64,000 bases of DNA from Bowmanella dokdonensis (lineage in GTDB: Bacteria > Pseudomonadota > Gammaproteobacteria > Enterobacterales > Alteromonadaceae): positions 1 through 64,000 of the forward strand of contig NZ_JAFKCV010000001.1 in NCBI RefSeq assembly GCF_017254865.1, read 5' to 3'. Of this stretch, positions 46,356 through 54,904 are shown in pieces (the first letter of the stretch is position 1; every line of letters starts with the position of its first letter). The notes under the pieces are model-generated. The model saw only the letters and a list, made by a program, of their open reading frames with translations, was not told the origin of the DNA and did not search any database. The translations under genes and the position numbers were made by a program.

Positions 46356-46573
46356 TTATTCCGTTTGATCAGCTCGACCGCCAGACCCTGTTCAATGTGA
46401 TAGAAGCCTTTGTTCTCAGGGAAGGCACGGATTATGGCGAACAGGAGGTGAGTCTGGAGGATAAAATCCAGCAGGTCCATGGCCAACTGAAACGAGGCGA
46501 GGCCCTGCTGGTCTATTCGGAGCTGCACGAGACGGTCAATATCTTGTCTCGCGATCAACTCCCCCGCGATTAG
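46352..46573 (+). CDS. yheU: YheU family protein
   Basis: A 73-residue soluble protein: [20 protein letters not shown] and [20 protein letters not shown] are diagnostic of YheU. It may bind RNA or act as a regulator; function unknown. Coupled to yheT by ATGA. Its stop overlaps that of the convergent yceI-type gene by four bases. Confidence 0.93.
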   Translation: MIIPFDQLDRQTLFNVIEAFVLREGTDYGEQEVSLEDKIQQVHGQLKRGEALLVYSELHETVNILSRDQLPRD

Positions 46574-47139
46574 CTCTGATTGTCAGAGAAAACCACGCTG
46601 AAGGTTACCGGAATCGTTTGGTCGATGCTGGACAGGCCTGCGATTTCCTGTAGCTTTTTGATCCCATCAGTGAGGCCAAACTGGATGGCATTGATGAGAA
46701 TGGGTTTGGTTGTGGTTGCTACCAGTTGTTCGTTGGCCAGCCGGGTTATCTGAACATCAATCGGCAAGGTTTGGGTTTTGGTGGCCATATCCAGCTTGGC
46801 TTTCACTTCCAGCCTGGTTGTTTCACCGACATCTAGCTCCAAGACCTTATCCGGTAACTGGGCACTCAGGTTAGCCTTGGGAAACAGCTTGAACAGGTGT
46901 TCCTGCATGCGTTCGTTGCGGATGGGGATGCCGGTTTCCAGAGACATTATATCGATGCTGACTTTCAGCGCTCCGCTGTCAGATAAGCTGCCGTCAAACT
47001 GCTTGAAGTGATGGATTTCCGTCACCAGGTTATTCTTGGTAGACAGAAAATGCAGGCTGGAAGCCTGCTGATCCAACTGCCAGTCTGCCAGGGCCGTATG
47101 GGCGCAAAGCAGCAACGCTGCCAGGCTAATTATCCTCAT
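46570..47139 (-). CDS. YceI family periplasmic lipid-binding-type protein
   Basis: A 189-residue exported protein, signal peptide cleaved after ALA near residue 18. The beta-barrel lipocalin-like YceI fold is suggested by [31 protein letters not shown] and a late [12 protein letters not shown] strand. Members bind polyisoprenoids or amphiphiles in the periplasm. Start at 47139 follows GAGGAAG, and a longer in-frame extension to 47205 would overlap cysQ. The true gene still overlaps the cysQ 3' end by 14 bases, so nudE-cysQ-yceI are probably cotranscribed. Confidence 0.88.
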   Translation of the reverse strand: MRIISLAALLLCAHTALADWQLDQQASSLHFLSTKNNLVTEIHHFKQFDGSLSDSGALKVSIDIMSLETGIPIRNERMQEHLFKLFPKANLSAQLPDKVLELDVGETTRLEVKAKLDMATKTQTLPIDVQITRLANEQLVATTTKPILINAIQFGLTDGIKKLQEIAGLSSIDQTIPVTFSVVFSDNQS

Positions 47140-47971
47140 GGTCTTCCTCTTGTTGGTGTTGCACAATATGACGCCAATCGACACTGGGATCCCCCAGTAC
47201 GACAAAATCCGGATTGGTCAGGGAATTACGCCTGTTATAGGTTAAAGGCTCAAAATTAGCGGCCAGAAGGGTGCCGCCGGCCTCGGTGACGATACACTGG
47301 GAGGCACCTGTATCCCATTCACCGGTACTGCCGATACGCAGGAAGACATCGGCCTTGCCCTCGGCAATAAAACAGGCTTTAAGCGAGCAGCTTCCCAGTG
47401 GCAAGGTCTGGTAGACCCTGTGGCTGGTCAGCTTGGACATCACTTTGTCCCGGGACTGGCGACGACTGATGGCAATCACAACCACCCCATCGGCAGGATC
47501 TTCAAGTTTTCTGACCCGGATAGGCCTGTCTTCCAGCGGGGTGGCTTTGTAGGCACCCTGTCCCTTGCTGGCATAATACATGGAGTCACCTGCCGGCCAG
47601 TAAATCACGCCGATTACCGGTTCGTTGTTCTCCACCAGGGCAATATTGACGGCAAAATCGCCACTGCGGGCGACAAACTCCTGGGTGCCGTCAATGGGAT
47701 CGATCAGCCAGTAACGGTGCCAGTGCTGCCGGTCGGACAGTTGGCCATTGTTCTGCTCTTCCGACATGATGGGGATCTGCGGGGATTTCTCCATCAACAG
47801 CCGGGTGATGATCTCGTTAGCGCGGATATCTGCGGACGTCACTGGCGAATCGTCGGCTTTACTGTAGCTTTGGTAATCGCCACTGTCATAAATTTCCAGA
47901 ATAGCCTGACCAGCCTCGCGGGCGGCCTCTTTAGCCAGCTCCAGATAAGGGGCTCTCTCTCCATCGGGCAT
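47126..47971 (-). CDS. cysQ: 3'(2'),5'-bisphosphate nucleotidase CysQ
   Basis: A 281-residue magnesium-dependent, lithium-sensitive phosphatase of the inositol monophosphatase superfamily. It removes 3'-phosphate from PAP, the by-product of sulfate assimilation and acyl carrier transfer. Metal site: SEEQNN and WLIDPIDGTQEF; second half TGEWDTGASQCIV. Start at 47971 shares a base with the nudE stop (TAATG) and has AAGGA seven bases upstream, so an upstream ATG at 47989 is less likely. The C-terminal tail is acidic (QQEEDHEDN). Confidence 0.93.
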   Translation of the reverse strand: MPDGERAPYLELAKEAAREAGQAILEIYDSGDYQSYSKADDSPVTSADIRANEIITRLLMEKSPQIPIMSEEQNNGQLSDRQHWHRYWLIDPIDGTQEFVARSGDFAVNIALVENNEPVIGVIYWPAGDSMYYASKGQGAYKATPLEDRPIRVRKLEDPADGVVVIAISRRQSRDKVMSKLTSHRVYQTLPLGSCSLKACFIAEGKADVFLRIGSTGEWDTGASQCIVTEAGGTLLAANFEPLTYNRRNSLTNPDFVVLGDPSVDWRHIVQHQQEEDHEDN

Positions 47972-48534
47972 TATCGGTTCCTTAACCACCTCTCAACCAG
48001 CAACAGCGCACTGATACTGCGTGCCTCAGTAAAATCTTCCCTGCCGAGCAGGGCATCCACCCTGGACAAAGACCAGGGGACCACTTCCAGCGGCTCGGGC
48101 TCATCACCCTCCAGCCGTTTTGGATAGAGATCTTCGGCCACCAGGATGTCCATGCTGGCATTAAAAAAGGCTGGCGCCATGGAGACCTGATGCAACTTGT
48201 GCAGGCGGCGCGCACCGTAGCCTACTTCTTCCATCAATTCCCTGTTACCGGCCTGCAGGGCGTCTTCACCCGGATCCACCAGGCCCTTAGGGAAGCCCAG
48301 CTGGTAGGAATGGGTGCCGGCGGCATATTCACGTACCAGCAGCAGGGTCTGGTCGTCCAGAAAAGGCACCAGCATTACTGCCCCCCGGCCGGAACCGCGC
48401 ATGCGTTCAAATTCGCGACGTGCGCCGTTGGAAAACTCCAAATCCAGCTTTTCGATATGGAACAGACGGCTGCGGGCCACCAACTGGGTGTCATGAATCT
48501 GTGGAAGTACCTTTTCAAGGTCGACTTTACTCAT
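47971..48534 (-). CDS. nudE: ADP compounds hydrolase NudE
   Basis: A 187-residue Nudix hydrolase cleaving ADP-ribose, NADH, Ap3A and similar ADP compounds into AMP plus the other half. Nudix box FPKGLVDPGEDALQAGNREL followed by MEEVGY has all the metal-binding glutamates. The rest aligns with E. coli NudE. Coupled to cysQ. Divergent from yrfG with 58 bases between starts, the conserved nudE-yrfG pair. Confidence 0.94.
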   Translation of the reverse strand: MSKVDLEKVLPQIHDTQLVARSRLFHIEKLDLEFSNGARREFERMRGSGRGAVMLVPFLDDQTLLLVREYAAGTHSYQLGFPKGLVDPGEDALQAGNRELMEEVGYGARRLHKLHQVSMAPAFFNASMDILVAEDLYPKRLEGDEPEPLEVVPWSLSRVDALLGREDFTEARSISALLLVERWLRNR

Positions 48535-48592
48535 CTGGCTGCCGCTGTAGAATAATTCGCCCTAACTATAACGCGGATGAAACCAATTGCCT

Positions 48593-49273
48593 ATGCTGGC
48601 CTGGAATCAGATAGACACAGTGTTGCTTGACATGGACGGCACGCTGCTGGACCTGCACTTCGACAACCATTTCTGGCTGGAATTGATCCCTGCCAAACTG
48701 GCTGAGCGCGATGGTCTGAGCCTTGAGCAGGCCAAAGAGCGAATGCGTGGGGACTATGAGGCAGTGGCCGGTACTATTCACTGGTATTGCCTGGATTACT
48801 GGGCCGACCGGCTGAATATGGATATCGTCAGCGCCAAGCGGGAAATCCAGCATCTGATTGGACTGCGTGACGACACGCTGCCTTTTCTTGAGGCCCTGCA
48901 CGCCACTGGCCGGCAGGTAGTGCTGGTGACCAATGCCCACCCGGACAGCCTGTCATTGAAAGTGGAGCGAACGCAGTTGGATCGGCATATTGATACCCTG
49001 ATCTCGACCCATGAATTTGGCGTGACCAAGGAATCCCAGTTGTTGTGGCAGCAACTGCAAGCGCGACTGCAATTCGATCCTGCCCGCACCCTGTTTGTGG
49101 ATGACAGCCTGACCATACTGCACGCCGCGGCCAGATTTGGCATCGCCCATCTGCTGGCTGTCAGCAATCCGGATTCAAAGCTGCCCATCAGAGAGATCGA
49201 CGACTTTCCGGCGGTGCAGGATTATCGCTACCTGCTGGAAGACATCCGCAATCATCCGGTGGTAAACAGGTAA
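48593..49273 (+). CDS. yrfG: GMP/IMP nucleotidase YrfG (HAD superfamily)
   Basis: A 226-residue phosphatase of the HAD superfamily dephosphorylating GMP, IMP and other purine nucleotides. Motif I is LLDMDGTLLDLHFDN with the nucleophile Asp; motif II is VLVTNAHPDSL; motif III includes the lysine of GVTKESQ; motif IV is LFVDDSLTIL. A TTG at 48587 lies two codons upstream, and either start is possible. Stands before the convergent type II secretion operon; in enterobacteria hslR follows directly. Confidence 0.92.
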   Translation: MLAWNQIDTVLLDMDGTLLDLHFDNHFWLELIPAKLAERDGLSLEQAKERMRGDYEAVAGTIHWYCLDYWADRLNMDIVSAKREIQHLIGLRDDTLPFLEALHATGRQVVLVTNAHPDSLSLKVERTQLDRHIDTLISTHEFGVTKESQLLWQQLQARLQFDPARTLFVDDSLTILHAAARFGIAHLLAVSNPDSKLPIREIDDFPAVQDYRYLLEDIRNHPVVNR

Positions 49274-49299
49274 GCCCCTAAGACACACAGGAATAAACA

Positions 49300-49335
49300 G
49301 TACACCTTGGCGGCGTCGTGCACCCTGGGGTGTAC
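49300..49335. terminator. Possible terminator between yrfG and gspN
   Basis: GTACACCTTGG / CTGGGGTGTAC forms an 11-pair stem (three G-T pairs) with a 14-base loop, in the 66-base gap of two convergent genes. T-rich sequence is modest on both sides. Position supports a shared terminator; strength doubtful. Confidence 0.4.
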
Positions 49336-49339
49336 CTCT

Positions 49340-50089
49340 CTAAAATCGGATCTGGTAATAACCCTCGGCATCGGGTTTGCCGAACAGGCGTGCGGCCTGG
49401 TGAACTTCTTCGGGCAGCTCGGCGTCCGGCTTAAAGCGCCCGGCTACGCTTATTTTGAAATTGGCTGGGATGCGCGCCTCGGCGCTCAGGCCAAAGCTGT
49501 TGGGCTCCTGGATATTCACCAGCAAATCCTGTTCCCGGCAGGCCAGGCTGGCGTCAAAATTGCCAAGGGGAATATAACCCCGGGTGCCAGCCACCTGGGC
49601 ATTCAGCCACTGGCCAGTCCCCTGCAGGACCTCACAACCGTCTGCAAAGTGAAGCTCATCCAGCCTGATCTTGAAACGCCCTTTGGCGTTGACCGGCAAC
49701 GGCAGTGGCAACTGGGCGATGACAAGATCCGTAGGCAAGAACACCTCCAGGCCATCGGAGGATACACTGTCACGACTCAGGCTCAGGCTGCCCTGCAGGG
49801 ACACCTGATCGGCATCGCGGCTGTTGCCGGCCTCCAACTCCAGCCACAGGGCGCCGCTCAGCAATCCCCAGGGACTGAGCCGCCAGTGTACCTGGTGAAG
49901 GGGAATCCCCTGGTAAGTTACCACCCGTGCCCGGCCCTCCCAGACTGTACCACTGAGGCCCTGGAGTGTGATTTGTGCGGGGAGCGGCAGCCGGGGGATA
50001 ACCTGTATGGCCGGCAACTTAGCCAGCAGAAAAAACAGGAAAAGGGTCAAACACAGCAGACCGGCTTTTATTACAGCAGCTGACTTCAT
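49340..50089 (-). CDS. gspN: Type II secretion system protein GspN
   Basis: A 249-residue inner-membrane protein: one N-terminal helix (about 8-28), then a periplasmic beta-rich domain. LPLPAQITLQGLSGTVWEG and SPWGLLSGALWLE are the family signatures. GspN is not essential in all systems; its role in the machine is unclear. Last gene of the gspC-N operon, four-base overlap with gspM. Confidence 0.92.
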   Translation of the reverse strand: MKSAAVIKAGLLCLTLFLFFLLAKLPAIQVIPRLPLPAQITLQGLSGTVWEGRARVVTYQGIPLHQVHWRLSPWGLLSGALWLELEAGNSRDADQVSLQGSLSLSRDSVSSDGLEVFLPTDLVIAQLPLPLPVNAKGRFKIRLDELHFADGCEVLQGTGQWLNAQVAGTRGYIPLGNFDASLACREQDLLVNIQEPNSFGLSAEARIPANFKISVAGRFKPDAELPEEVHQAARLFGKPDAEGYYQIRF

Positions 50090-50565
50090 GACTTGCTCAA
50101 CTGCAACCGACGGATGCGGATCTGGCCCGGGTTGGCCGTCTCGCTGAAGTCGGCATCCTGTATGCGGATACCCATCTGCTCAATATTCTGCAGCCAACTG
50201 ATCACCTGATTGAAGGGGGCTTCGTCCACCCACACCTGCAGCTCTTCACCCTGGGGCTGCATACGGGAAATATTGATGTTCAGGCGGCTGGCGGACTGAT
50301 TGACTGCCTGGGTGAGGGAGCCAGTGAAAGCTGCCTGCTTACCGGCGTTCCCCTTGAGCTGCTGGACGCGGTTGGCGTTCTTCTGCACCCAGGCCAGCAA
50401 TTCCTGCTGGGCTTCAACGGCAGTTCTGTTGCGTTCAATGGAGTGATTCAGGGGGGCCCAGACAACCAGATAGAACAACAGCAGTCCCAGCACTGCCAGG
50501 GCGGCAAGGGTCAGTTTCTGTTCCCGGTCGGATAATTGCCTGAATCGTTGTAACAATGGATTCAC
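50086..50565 (-). CDS. gspM: Type II secretion system protein GspM
   Basis: A 159-residue bitopic inner-membrane protein. A short cytoplasmic start (RFRQLSDREQKL), a helix at about 20-38, then a periplasmic ferredoxin-like domain with a coiled region. It binds GspL and forms the assembly platform. One base separates it from gspL upstream. Confidence 0.92.
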   Translation of the reverse strand: MNPLLQRFRQLSDREQKLTLAALAVLGLLLFYLVVWAPLNHSIERNRTAVEAQQELLAWVQKNANRVQQLKGNAGKQAAFTGSLTQAVNQSASRLNINISRMQPQGEELQVWVDEAPFNQVISWLQNIEQMGIRIQDADFSETANPGQIRIRRLQLSKS

Positions 50566-50566
50566 G

Positions 50567-51763
50567 TCAGCTCCTTATGGACAACGAGCCCACGACCTGG
50601 CTGTCCTGATTATTGATGGCGCCCTGCTGAACCTCAAATCCCAGGCCTTCGGCAAGTCGTCGGAATTGTTCCAGAGCCTCGAAACTGCCGGCCACCGCCT
50701 GCATGCGCAATTCGGCGCGCTTGGCATCAAATCGCAGGGTCTGGGGCTTTATCTGGCTTCGGTCGAAGGCATCGCTCAACTGCGAGAGCATCACCAGCAT
50801 GGAAACACCGGAACCTCCCTGTTGCAATTCGCTGAGTTTTTGATTCATCTGTGAACGCACATTAACGATGCGGGTGACTTCCGGAAAGGCCCGCCTGAAC
50901 TCCGCTTCGATCTGTTGTTCCAGCGCGTCCCGCTGGCTGGCCAGCCGGTTGGCTTCCACCGCTTTGTCCACCAGACTGGTGGTCAGTGCGATCACTGCCA
51001 GTACGGCCGCCAGGCGCCACTTCTGCCACCGATTGTTGCGCTGCTTCTTGATCTTGAAATCGCCCTGCAGCAGATTAAAGGACGCAGAGAGGGCCCCCTG
51101 TGCCAATACTTTCATGGGCATTTCCAGCGTCTGCGCCTGTTGGACCAGGTTGGGGGACTCGGGCAGGACCAGATTGGAATAGTTGGCAATGGTCAACGGT
51201 GTAGCCTGCTGTCTGGCTACATGGCCAATGGCGGTCAGTAACCATTTACTTTCACCTTGCATCCCTTTCCACTCATCCTGACGAAGCAGTAGCTGATCAC
51301 TGATCTGCAGCAGGGACCAACCTTCACTGTGGTGGGGCAGGGCCAGAATATCCGGCAGCAGTTTATCAAAGGACAGGCCGGCATCATTCAGCACATCGAT
51401 CCACCCCACCATCTTTTGCTTCTCCACTACAGCAACGGCCTGATGGGCACCGTGCCTGGGCCCCAGTGCGAAGAACTGGTTGTCGATATCGGAGCTCAGC
51501 TCATCTTCCAGCATAAAAGGGATAGCAGCAATGGCTTTACGGCTTGCCTTGGCCGGCAGGGTGACCCAATGCAGGAGGATGTCGCTGGTGGGCGCAAGCA
51601 CAGTGACGGGCCGGTTGCCTGCCCGGTCAGCCAGACTGTGCAGGTGAGTGGCATCAGCGAGCTCACCTGAAGCGATGATCTCCTGCTCGCCACTGGACCA
51701 GACCAGCCACTGAATCGGGTCCATCCGTGTGGATCCCAGTCGTATGACTAGCTGCTCTGTCAT
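50567..51763 (-). CDS. gspL: Type II secretion system protein GspL
   Basis: A 398-residue bitopic protein. The cytoplasmic actin-like domain (about 1-245) recruits the ATPase GspE. One membrane helix follows near 250-267 (LAAVLAVIALTTSLVDKAV), then a periplasmic domain that pairs with GspM. FMLEDELSSDIDNQFFALGP in the N-terminal domain is family-typical. Four-base overlap with gspK (ATGA). Confidence 0.93.
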   Translation of the reverse strand: MTEQLVIRLGSTRMDPIQWLVWSSGEQEIIASGELADATHLHSLADRAGNRPVTVLAPTSDILLHWVTLPAKASRKAIAAIPFMLEDELSSDIDNQFFALGPRHGAHQAVAVVEKQKMVGWIDVLNDAGLSFDKLLPDILALPHHSEGWSLLQISDQLLLRQDEWKGMQGESKWLLTAIGHVARQQATPLTIANYSNLVLPESPNLVQQAQTLEMPMKVLAQGALSASFNLLQGDFKIKKQRNNRWQKWRLAAVLAVIALTTSLVDKAVEANRLASQRDALEQQIEAEFRRAFPEVTRIVNVRSQMNQKLSELQQGGSGVSMLVMLSQLSDAFDRSQIKPQTLRFDAKRAELRMQAVAGSFEALEQFRRLAEGLGFEVQQGAINNQDSQVVGSLSIRS

Positions 51764-52746
51764 TTGAAGCCTCCAAATTCCCGGCGGACAACCACCGGTG
51801 TGCTGCCTTGATCCACGACCAGTAAGGATGACATGGAAAAACTGGCGTTATTGTAACGGGTTCGGGTCTGCAATAGGAAATATTGACTGGTCACGTCAAA
51901 CCATCCTTTCTGATCGTCGGTCAGGTTCAGGGCTGTGATTTCCGGCAGACTGAAGAATTCATTGGTGTCCTTGAATCCTTCCGGCTTTCTGGAGGCAATG
52001 ATGCCTTTCACATCCTGCAGGCTGATACCGTTGCCGAGCAGGGCGTGGAGTACCGGCGCCAGCTCGTCTGTCAGGGTATTGATGTTGATTTTAAGGCTGT
52101 TGTTGCCGGGCAGTACACAGACCAGGGGTAAAAGTTTGTCCAGCCATTGGGGGGCGGCCCCATGTACCATTCTCAGTTCAGACTCGGCGGCCATCAGGTT
52201 ATTGGCAGGCAGATAAGGGGGGAGCTTGGCTTCATAATCGCTGTCTTCGGCACCAAAGGCGCTGATTTGACTGTCCTGATCCAGCCAGTCTATGACGGAG
52301 TCGCGGAACACATCGGCATCATAAGAGGAAATCTCCAGACCGTCGGTCTGCAACAACCGCTTGAAGGCTTCGGCCAGCGAGTTTGCTGTGGGCGTGCCGG
52401 TTTTGTTCTGAGGGGCCGCCTGCAGGGCGTTAAGGTTGAAGCAACTCTGCATGTCGGTGATCCTGGCCTGCAATCCGCCCCCCTCGAGGGGAAACTGAAT
52501 ATCTGCGGCGGCCCAGGGCTGGTTGAGATGAATCACCCCATTGGCCGACTCCAGAAGCTCCGCAATGGATTTCAGGGCAAACTGTTCTGCGCCCATGGCA
52601 TACCAGTAAGCCTGGTTATTATCCTTGATGTTGCCCGCCCGCCGGGCCTGCAATTGCAGCCGGGAGCCCATTTCCGTAGCGATGACGCTGACCATGGCCA
52701 GGATCAGCAATACCAGAATCAGCGCGACCCCCCTGCTATGGTGCAT
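51760..52746 (-). CDS. gspK: Type II secretion minor pseudopilin GspK
   Basis: A 328-residue pseudopilin that caps the pilus tip with GspI and GspJ. The leader MHHSRG is cut by the prepilin peptidase before VALILVLLILAMVSVIA; as usual for GspK the +5 glutamate is missing. The large inserted alpha domain and NLNALQAAPQ and NINTLTDELAPVLHALL follow. The start at 52746 has GGAGG six bases upstream and overlaps gspJ by 11 bases; an open frame to 52794 is not the true N-terminus. Confidence 0.93.
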   Translation of the reverse strand: MHHSRGVALILVLLILAMVSVIATEMGSRLQLQARRAGNIKDNNQAYWYAMGAEQFALKSIAELLESANGVIHLNQPWAAADIQFPLEGGGLQARITDMQSCFNLNALQAAPQNKTGTPTANSLAEAFKRLLQTDGLEISSYDADVFRDSVIDWLDQDSQISAFGAEDSDYEAKLPPYLPANNLMAAESELRMVHGAAPQWLDKLLPLVCVLPGNNSLKININTLTDELAPVLHALLGNGISLQDVKGIIASRKPEGFKDTNEFFSLPEITALNLTDDQKGWFDVTSQYFLLQTRTRYNNASFSMSSLLVVDQGSTPVVVRREFGGFK

Positions 52747-53362
52747 TGGCGCCTCCCGGCGAGGGGAGCAGAAATTCCCGGCGGATACGGCCAAAGTCCT
52801 TGCTGAGGATGTCGACGGCGACGGCTTTGGGCAGCACGGTGCCTACATAGGTGTCCTCCCATTTCAGTGGCCTTTGTCCGGTTTCTGTGAGGAACTGTAC
52901 GCGAAAATCTTCCACATCGGTCAGCAGCGTCTTGATTTTAGGTTCATGGCCGATGACGTTGTCCGGGTGGTTGCCGTACAGCCGCTGTAACTGACCGTCG
53001 TAAAGGCGGTAGCCTACTCCCTGCAATGTGCTGCGCGGCAGGATCAACTGGGGGTTATGCCAGCCGGTTCGCACCAGCGCCAGGCCATCGGACTGGCTTT
53101 CCAACTGATTGGCGCCCCCCGTGATCACCCGTTCATTCTGTTCGCCATTGATACGCACAGCCCTGGGAACCGCCTGCAGCAGATCCCGTTCCAGGAACAG
53201 CATGGCCCGTTGCAGGGTTTGCAGTTTCTCCACCCGCTCGCTGGAGATGGCATCGCTGTTCAGTACGGTGGTCAGCACCCCATTGGCGGCTAGGCCAATC
53301 AGGGTGAAGATAGCCATGGCTATCAGGATCTCCAGCAGGGTAAAGCCGCGACTAGTTCCCAT
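52736..53362 (-). CDS. gspJ: Type II secretion minor pseudopilin GspJ
   Basis: A 208-residue minor pseudopilin. Leader MGTSRG, then FTLLEILIAMAIFTLIGLAA with Glu at +5. The C-terminal domain contains LQTLQRAMLFLERDLLQAVPR, typical of GspJ. Part of the GspI-J-K tip complex. Overlaps gspI by 11 bases. Confidence 0.94.
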   Translation of the reverse strand: MGTSRGFTLLEILIAMAIFTLIGLAANGVLTTVLNSDAISSERVEKLQTLQRAMLFLERDLLQAVPRAVRINGEQNERVITGGANQLESQSDGLALVRTGWHNPQLILPRSTLQGVGYRLYDGQLQRLYGNHPDNVIGHEPKIKTLLTDVEDFRVQFLTETGQRPLKWEDTYVGTVLPKAVAVDILSKDFGRIRREFLLPSPGGANAP

Positions 53363-53834
53363 TGAGGCTGCCTGTTGAGGGTCGGGCCAGGAAAGTGGAT
53401 ACCGAGGTAATCACCTGCTCGCTATTCTCCTGCAGGCGGATTTCGACTGACACCTGGCGCAGATCTTTGTCGGCGGTTTCATTCACCACCTGCTTCCAGT
53501 ACCAAGTGCGATCCGCCATCTCCTCACTGCCTTTTTGATTGTTCTGGGGTGGCCAGCGACCTTCCAGGTGCACCTGGGCAAGACGATTATTGGCCACCCA
53601 GGTGGCAAAAGTGATTTCTTCAATCATGCTGACATTGTGCAGGTGATCCCCGGCAGCCTTCATCACCGCAGTGCCGGTGAGGGCAAAAATGAGCAGGGCG
53701 ACCATGATTTCCAACAGAGTCATGCCCCTAGGATAGCGACCAACAGGTAACGAGTGGCGAGTGACAAGTGAAAAGGTGCCTGCCCGGGGACGGGAGGGTC
53801 GCCGTGATATTGTTTCCCCCTGGATTGGAATCAT
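53352..53834 (-). CDS. gspI: Type II secretion minor pseudopilin GspI, with unusually long leader
   Basis: A 160-residue minor pseudopilin. The mature part starts at MTLLEIMVALLIFALTGTAV with Glu at +5, followed by ATWVANNRLAQVHLEGRWP. The leader before the cleavage glycine is 37 residues long if translation begins at the only upstream start, the ATG at 53834, which overlaps the gspH stop as ATGA. GspI leaders are usually about 5-10 residues. The extra segment (RRPSRPRAGTFSLVTRHSLP) is encoded partly by short repeats of CACTYG. No ATG, GTG or TTG exists in between. It may be a recent insertion. Confidence 0.88.
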   Translation of the reverse strand: MIPIQGETISRRPSRPRAGTFSLVTRHSLPVGRYPRGMTLLEIMVALLIFALTGTAVMKAAGDHLHNVSMIEEITFATWVANNRLAQVHLEGRWPPQNNQKGSEEMADRTWYWKQVVNETADKDLRQVSVEIRLQENSEQVITSVSTFLARPSTGSLNGN

Positions 53835-54457
53835 AGCCTGTCCATGGCGTCGCTCAGGCTCAGGGGAGGCATATCCTGGGCGTCGACGCGAAAATACACC
53901 GGCTCGTCATTGCCGAAACCCGGCTCATACTTGAAGAACAGACTGAAGGGGGTAATTTCGCCACTGGATAGCAGCAGTATCTGAGGGGGGGGAATCTTTT
54001 CTTCCTCCTCACCGATTTCAACCCCTTCTTCGCTGACCGATAACTGTTCGTCAAACAGCTCCTGCTCGAACAGACTGTCTTCTTCCTGCCAGGGCAGATC
54101 CTCAAGCTCTAACTCCAGGCTGAAGTCTTCCGGCAGCTTATGCTCTTTCAGCAGCTTGTCCTCTTCCACCGGCTGCCACTTCTGTTGCTCGTCCAGCATC
54201 AGGAAGTAATACCTGCCTTCCTCCACCCGCAGACCCAACTCCACCTGATTGAGTACCGCGTGATCCGATACCATATTCATCACTACGGCAAAGCGCTGGG
54301 CCTGGTCATGCAGGGCCTCTTCCCGGTTTTTGCCCAGGCTGGTAAAGGTCACGGTGCCGACAATCAAACCCATCAGCAGCAGTACCAGCATCACCTCCAG
54401 CAGGGTAAAGCCCCGCTGGAAGCGGCTTGCTCGGGAAGTGAGGCGACAGGCGGTCAT
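53831..54457 (-). CDS. gspH: Type II secretion minor pseudopilin GspH, with acidic insert
   Basis: A 208-residue minor pseudopilin with leader ending RFQRG and mature start FTLLEVMLVLLLMGLIVG, Glu at +5. The C-terminal domain contains a strongly acidic stretch (about residues 98-152), for example LELELEDLPWQEED and SEEGVEIGEEEEK. This is longer and more acidic than in the GspH proteins I can recall. Eight bases after gspG; four-base overlap with gspI. Confidence 0.92.
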   Translation of the reverse strand: MTACRLTSRASRFQRGFTLLEVMLVLLLMGLIVGTVTFTSLGKNREEALHDQAQRFAVVMNMVSDHAVLNQVELGLRVEEGRYYFLMLDEQQKWQPVEEDKLLKEHKLPEDFSLELELEDLPWQEEDSLFEQELFDEQLSVSEEGVEIGEEEEKIPPPQILLLSSGEITPFSLFFKYEPGFGNDEPVYFRVDAQDMPPLSLSDAMDRL

Positions 54458-54465
54458 GGGGTGGT

Positions 54466-54903
54466 TTACAGATACTCTTCCAGATTCCAGTTGCCAATAT
54501 CATCCTCGGTGCCGGGCTGCATGTCGGGGCCGGCGGAAAATACGTCGAAGGTGCCCATCTCACCCGGGCTCAGCAGGTAGTAGGGGTTGCCCCAGGGATC
54601 CTGGGGAAGGCGATTGATAAAGCCCTCGGCCGGAAAGTTACGCGGAACAGGATCCAGGGTCGGGGCATTAACCAGTGCTTCCAGGCCCTGATCGGTGGTG
54701 GGCAGCAGATTGGTACGCACCTTATACATCTGAATGGCGCTCTCCAGTTGCTGAATATCGATAGCGGCCTTTTTCAGTTGGGCGGTTTCCTGGTTGCCCA
54801 GGATAGCCGGAGCGACCAGCGCCGCCATCATGCCGATGATCAACAGGACCACCATGACTTCGATCAGGCTGAAGCCGGATTGTTTCATTGCACGGATTTT
54901 CAT
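54466..54903 (-). CDS. gspG: Type II secretion major pseudopilin GspG
   Basis: A 145-residue major pseudopilin forming the periplasmic pseudopilus. Leader ends KQSG; the mature chain begins FSLIEVMVVLLIIGMMAALV with Glu at +5. QDPWGNPYYLLSPGEMG and FDVFSAGPD are the calcium-binding C-terminal region. Starts at 54903 (MKIRAMKQSG) or 54888 (MKQSG) are both possible. One base after gspF. Confidence 0.96.
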   Translation of the reverse strand: MKIRAMKQSGFSLIEVMVVLLIIGMMAALVAPAILGNQETAQLKKAAIDIQQLESAIQMYKVRTNLLPTTDQGLEALVNAPTLDPVPRNFPAEGFINRLPQDPWGNPYYLLSPGEMGTFDVFSAGPDMQPGTEDDIGNWNLEEYL

Positions 54904-54904
54904 A

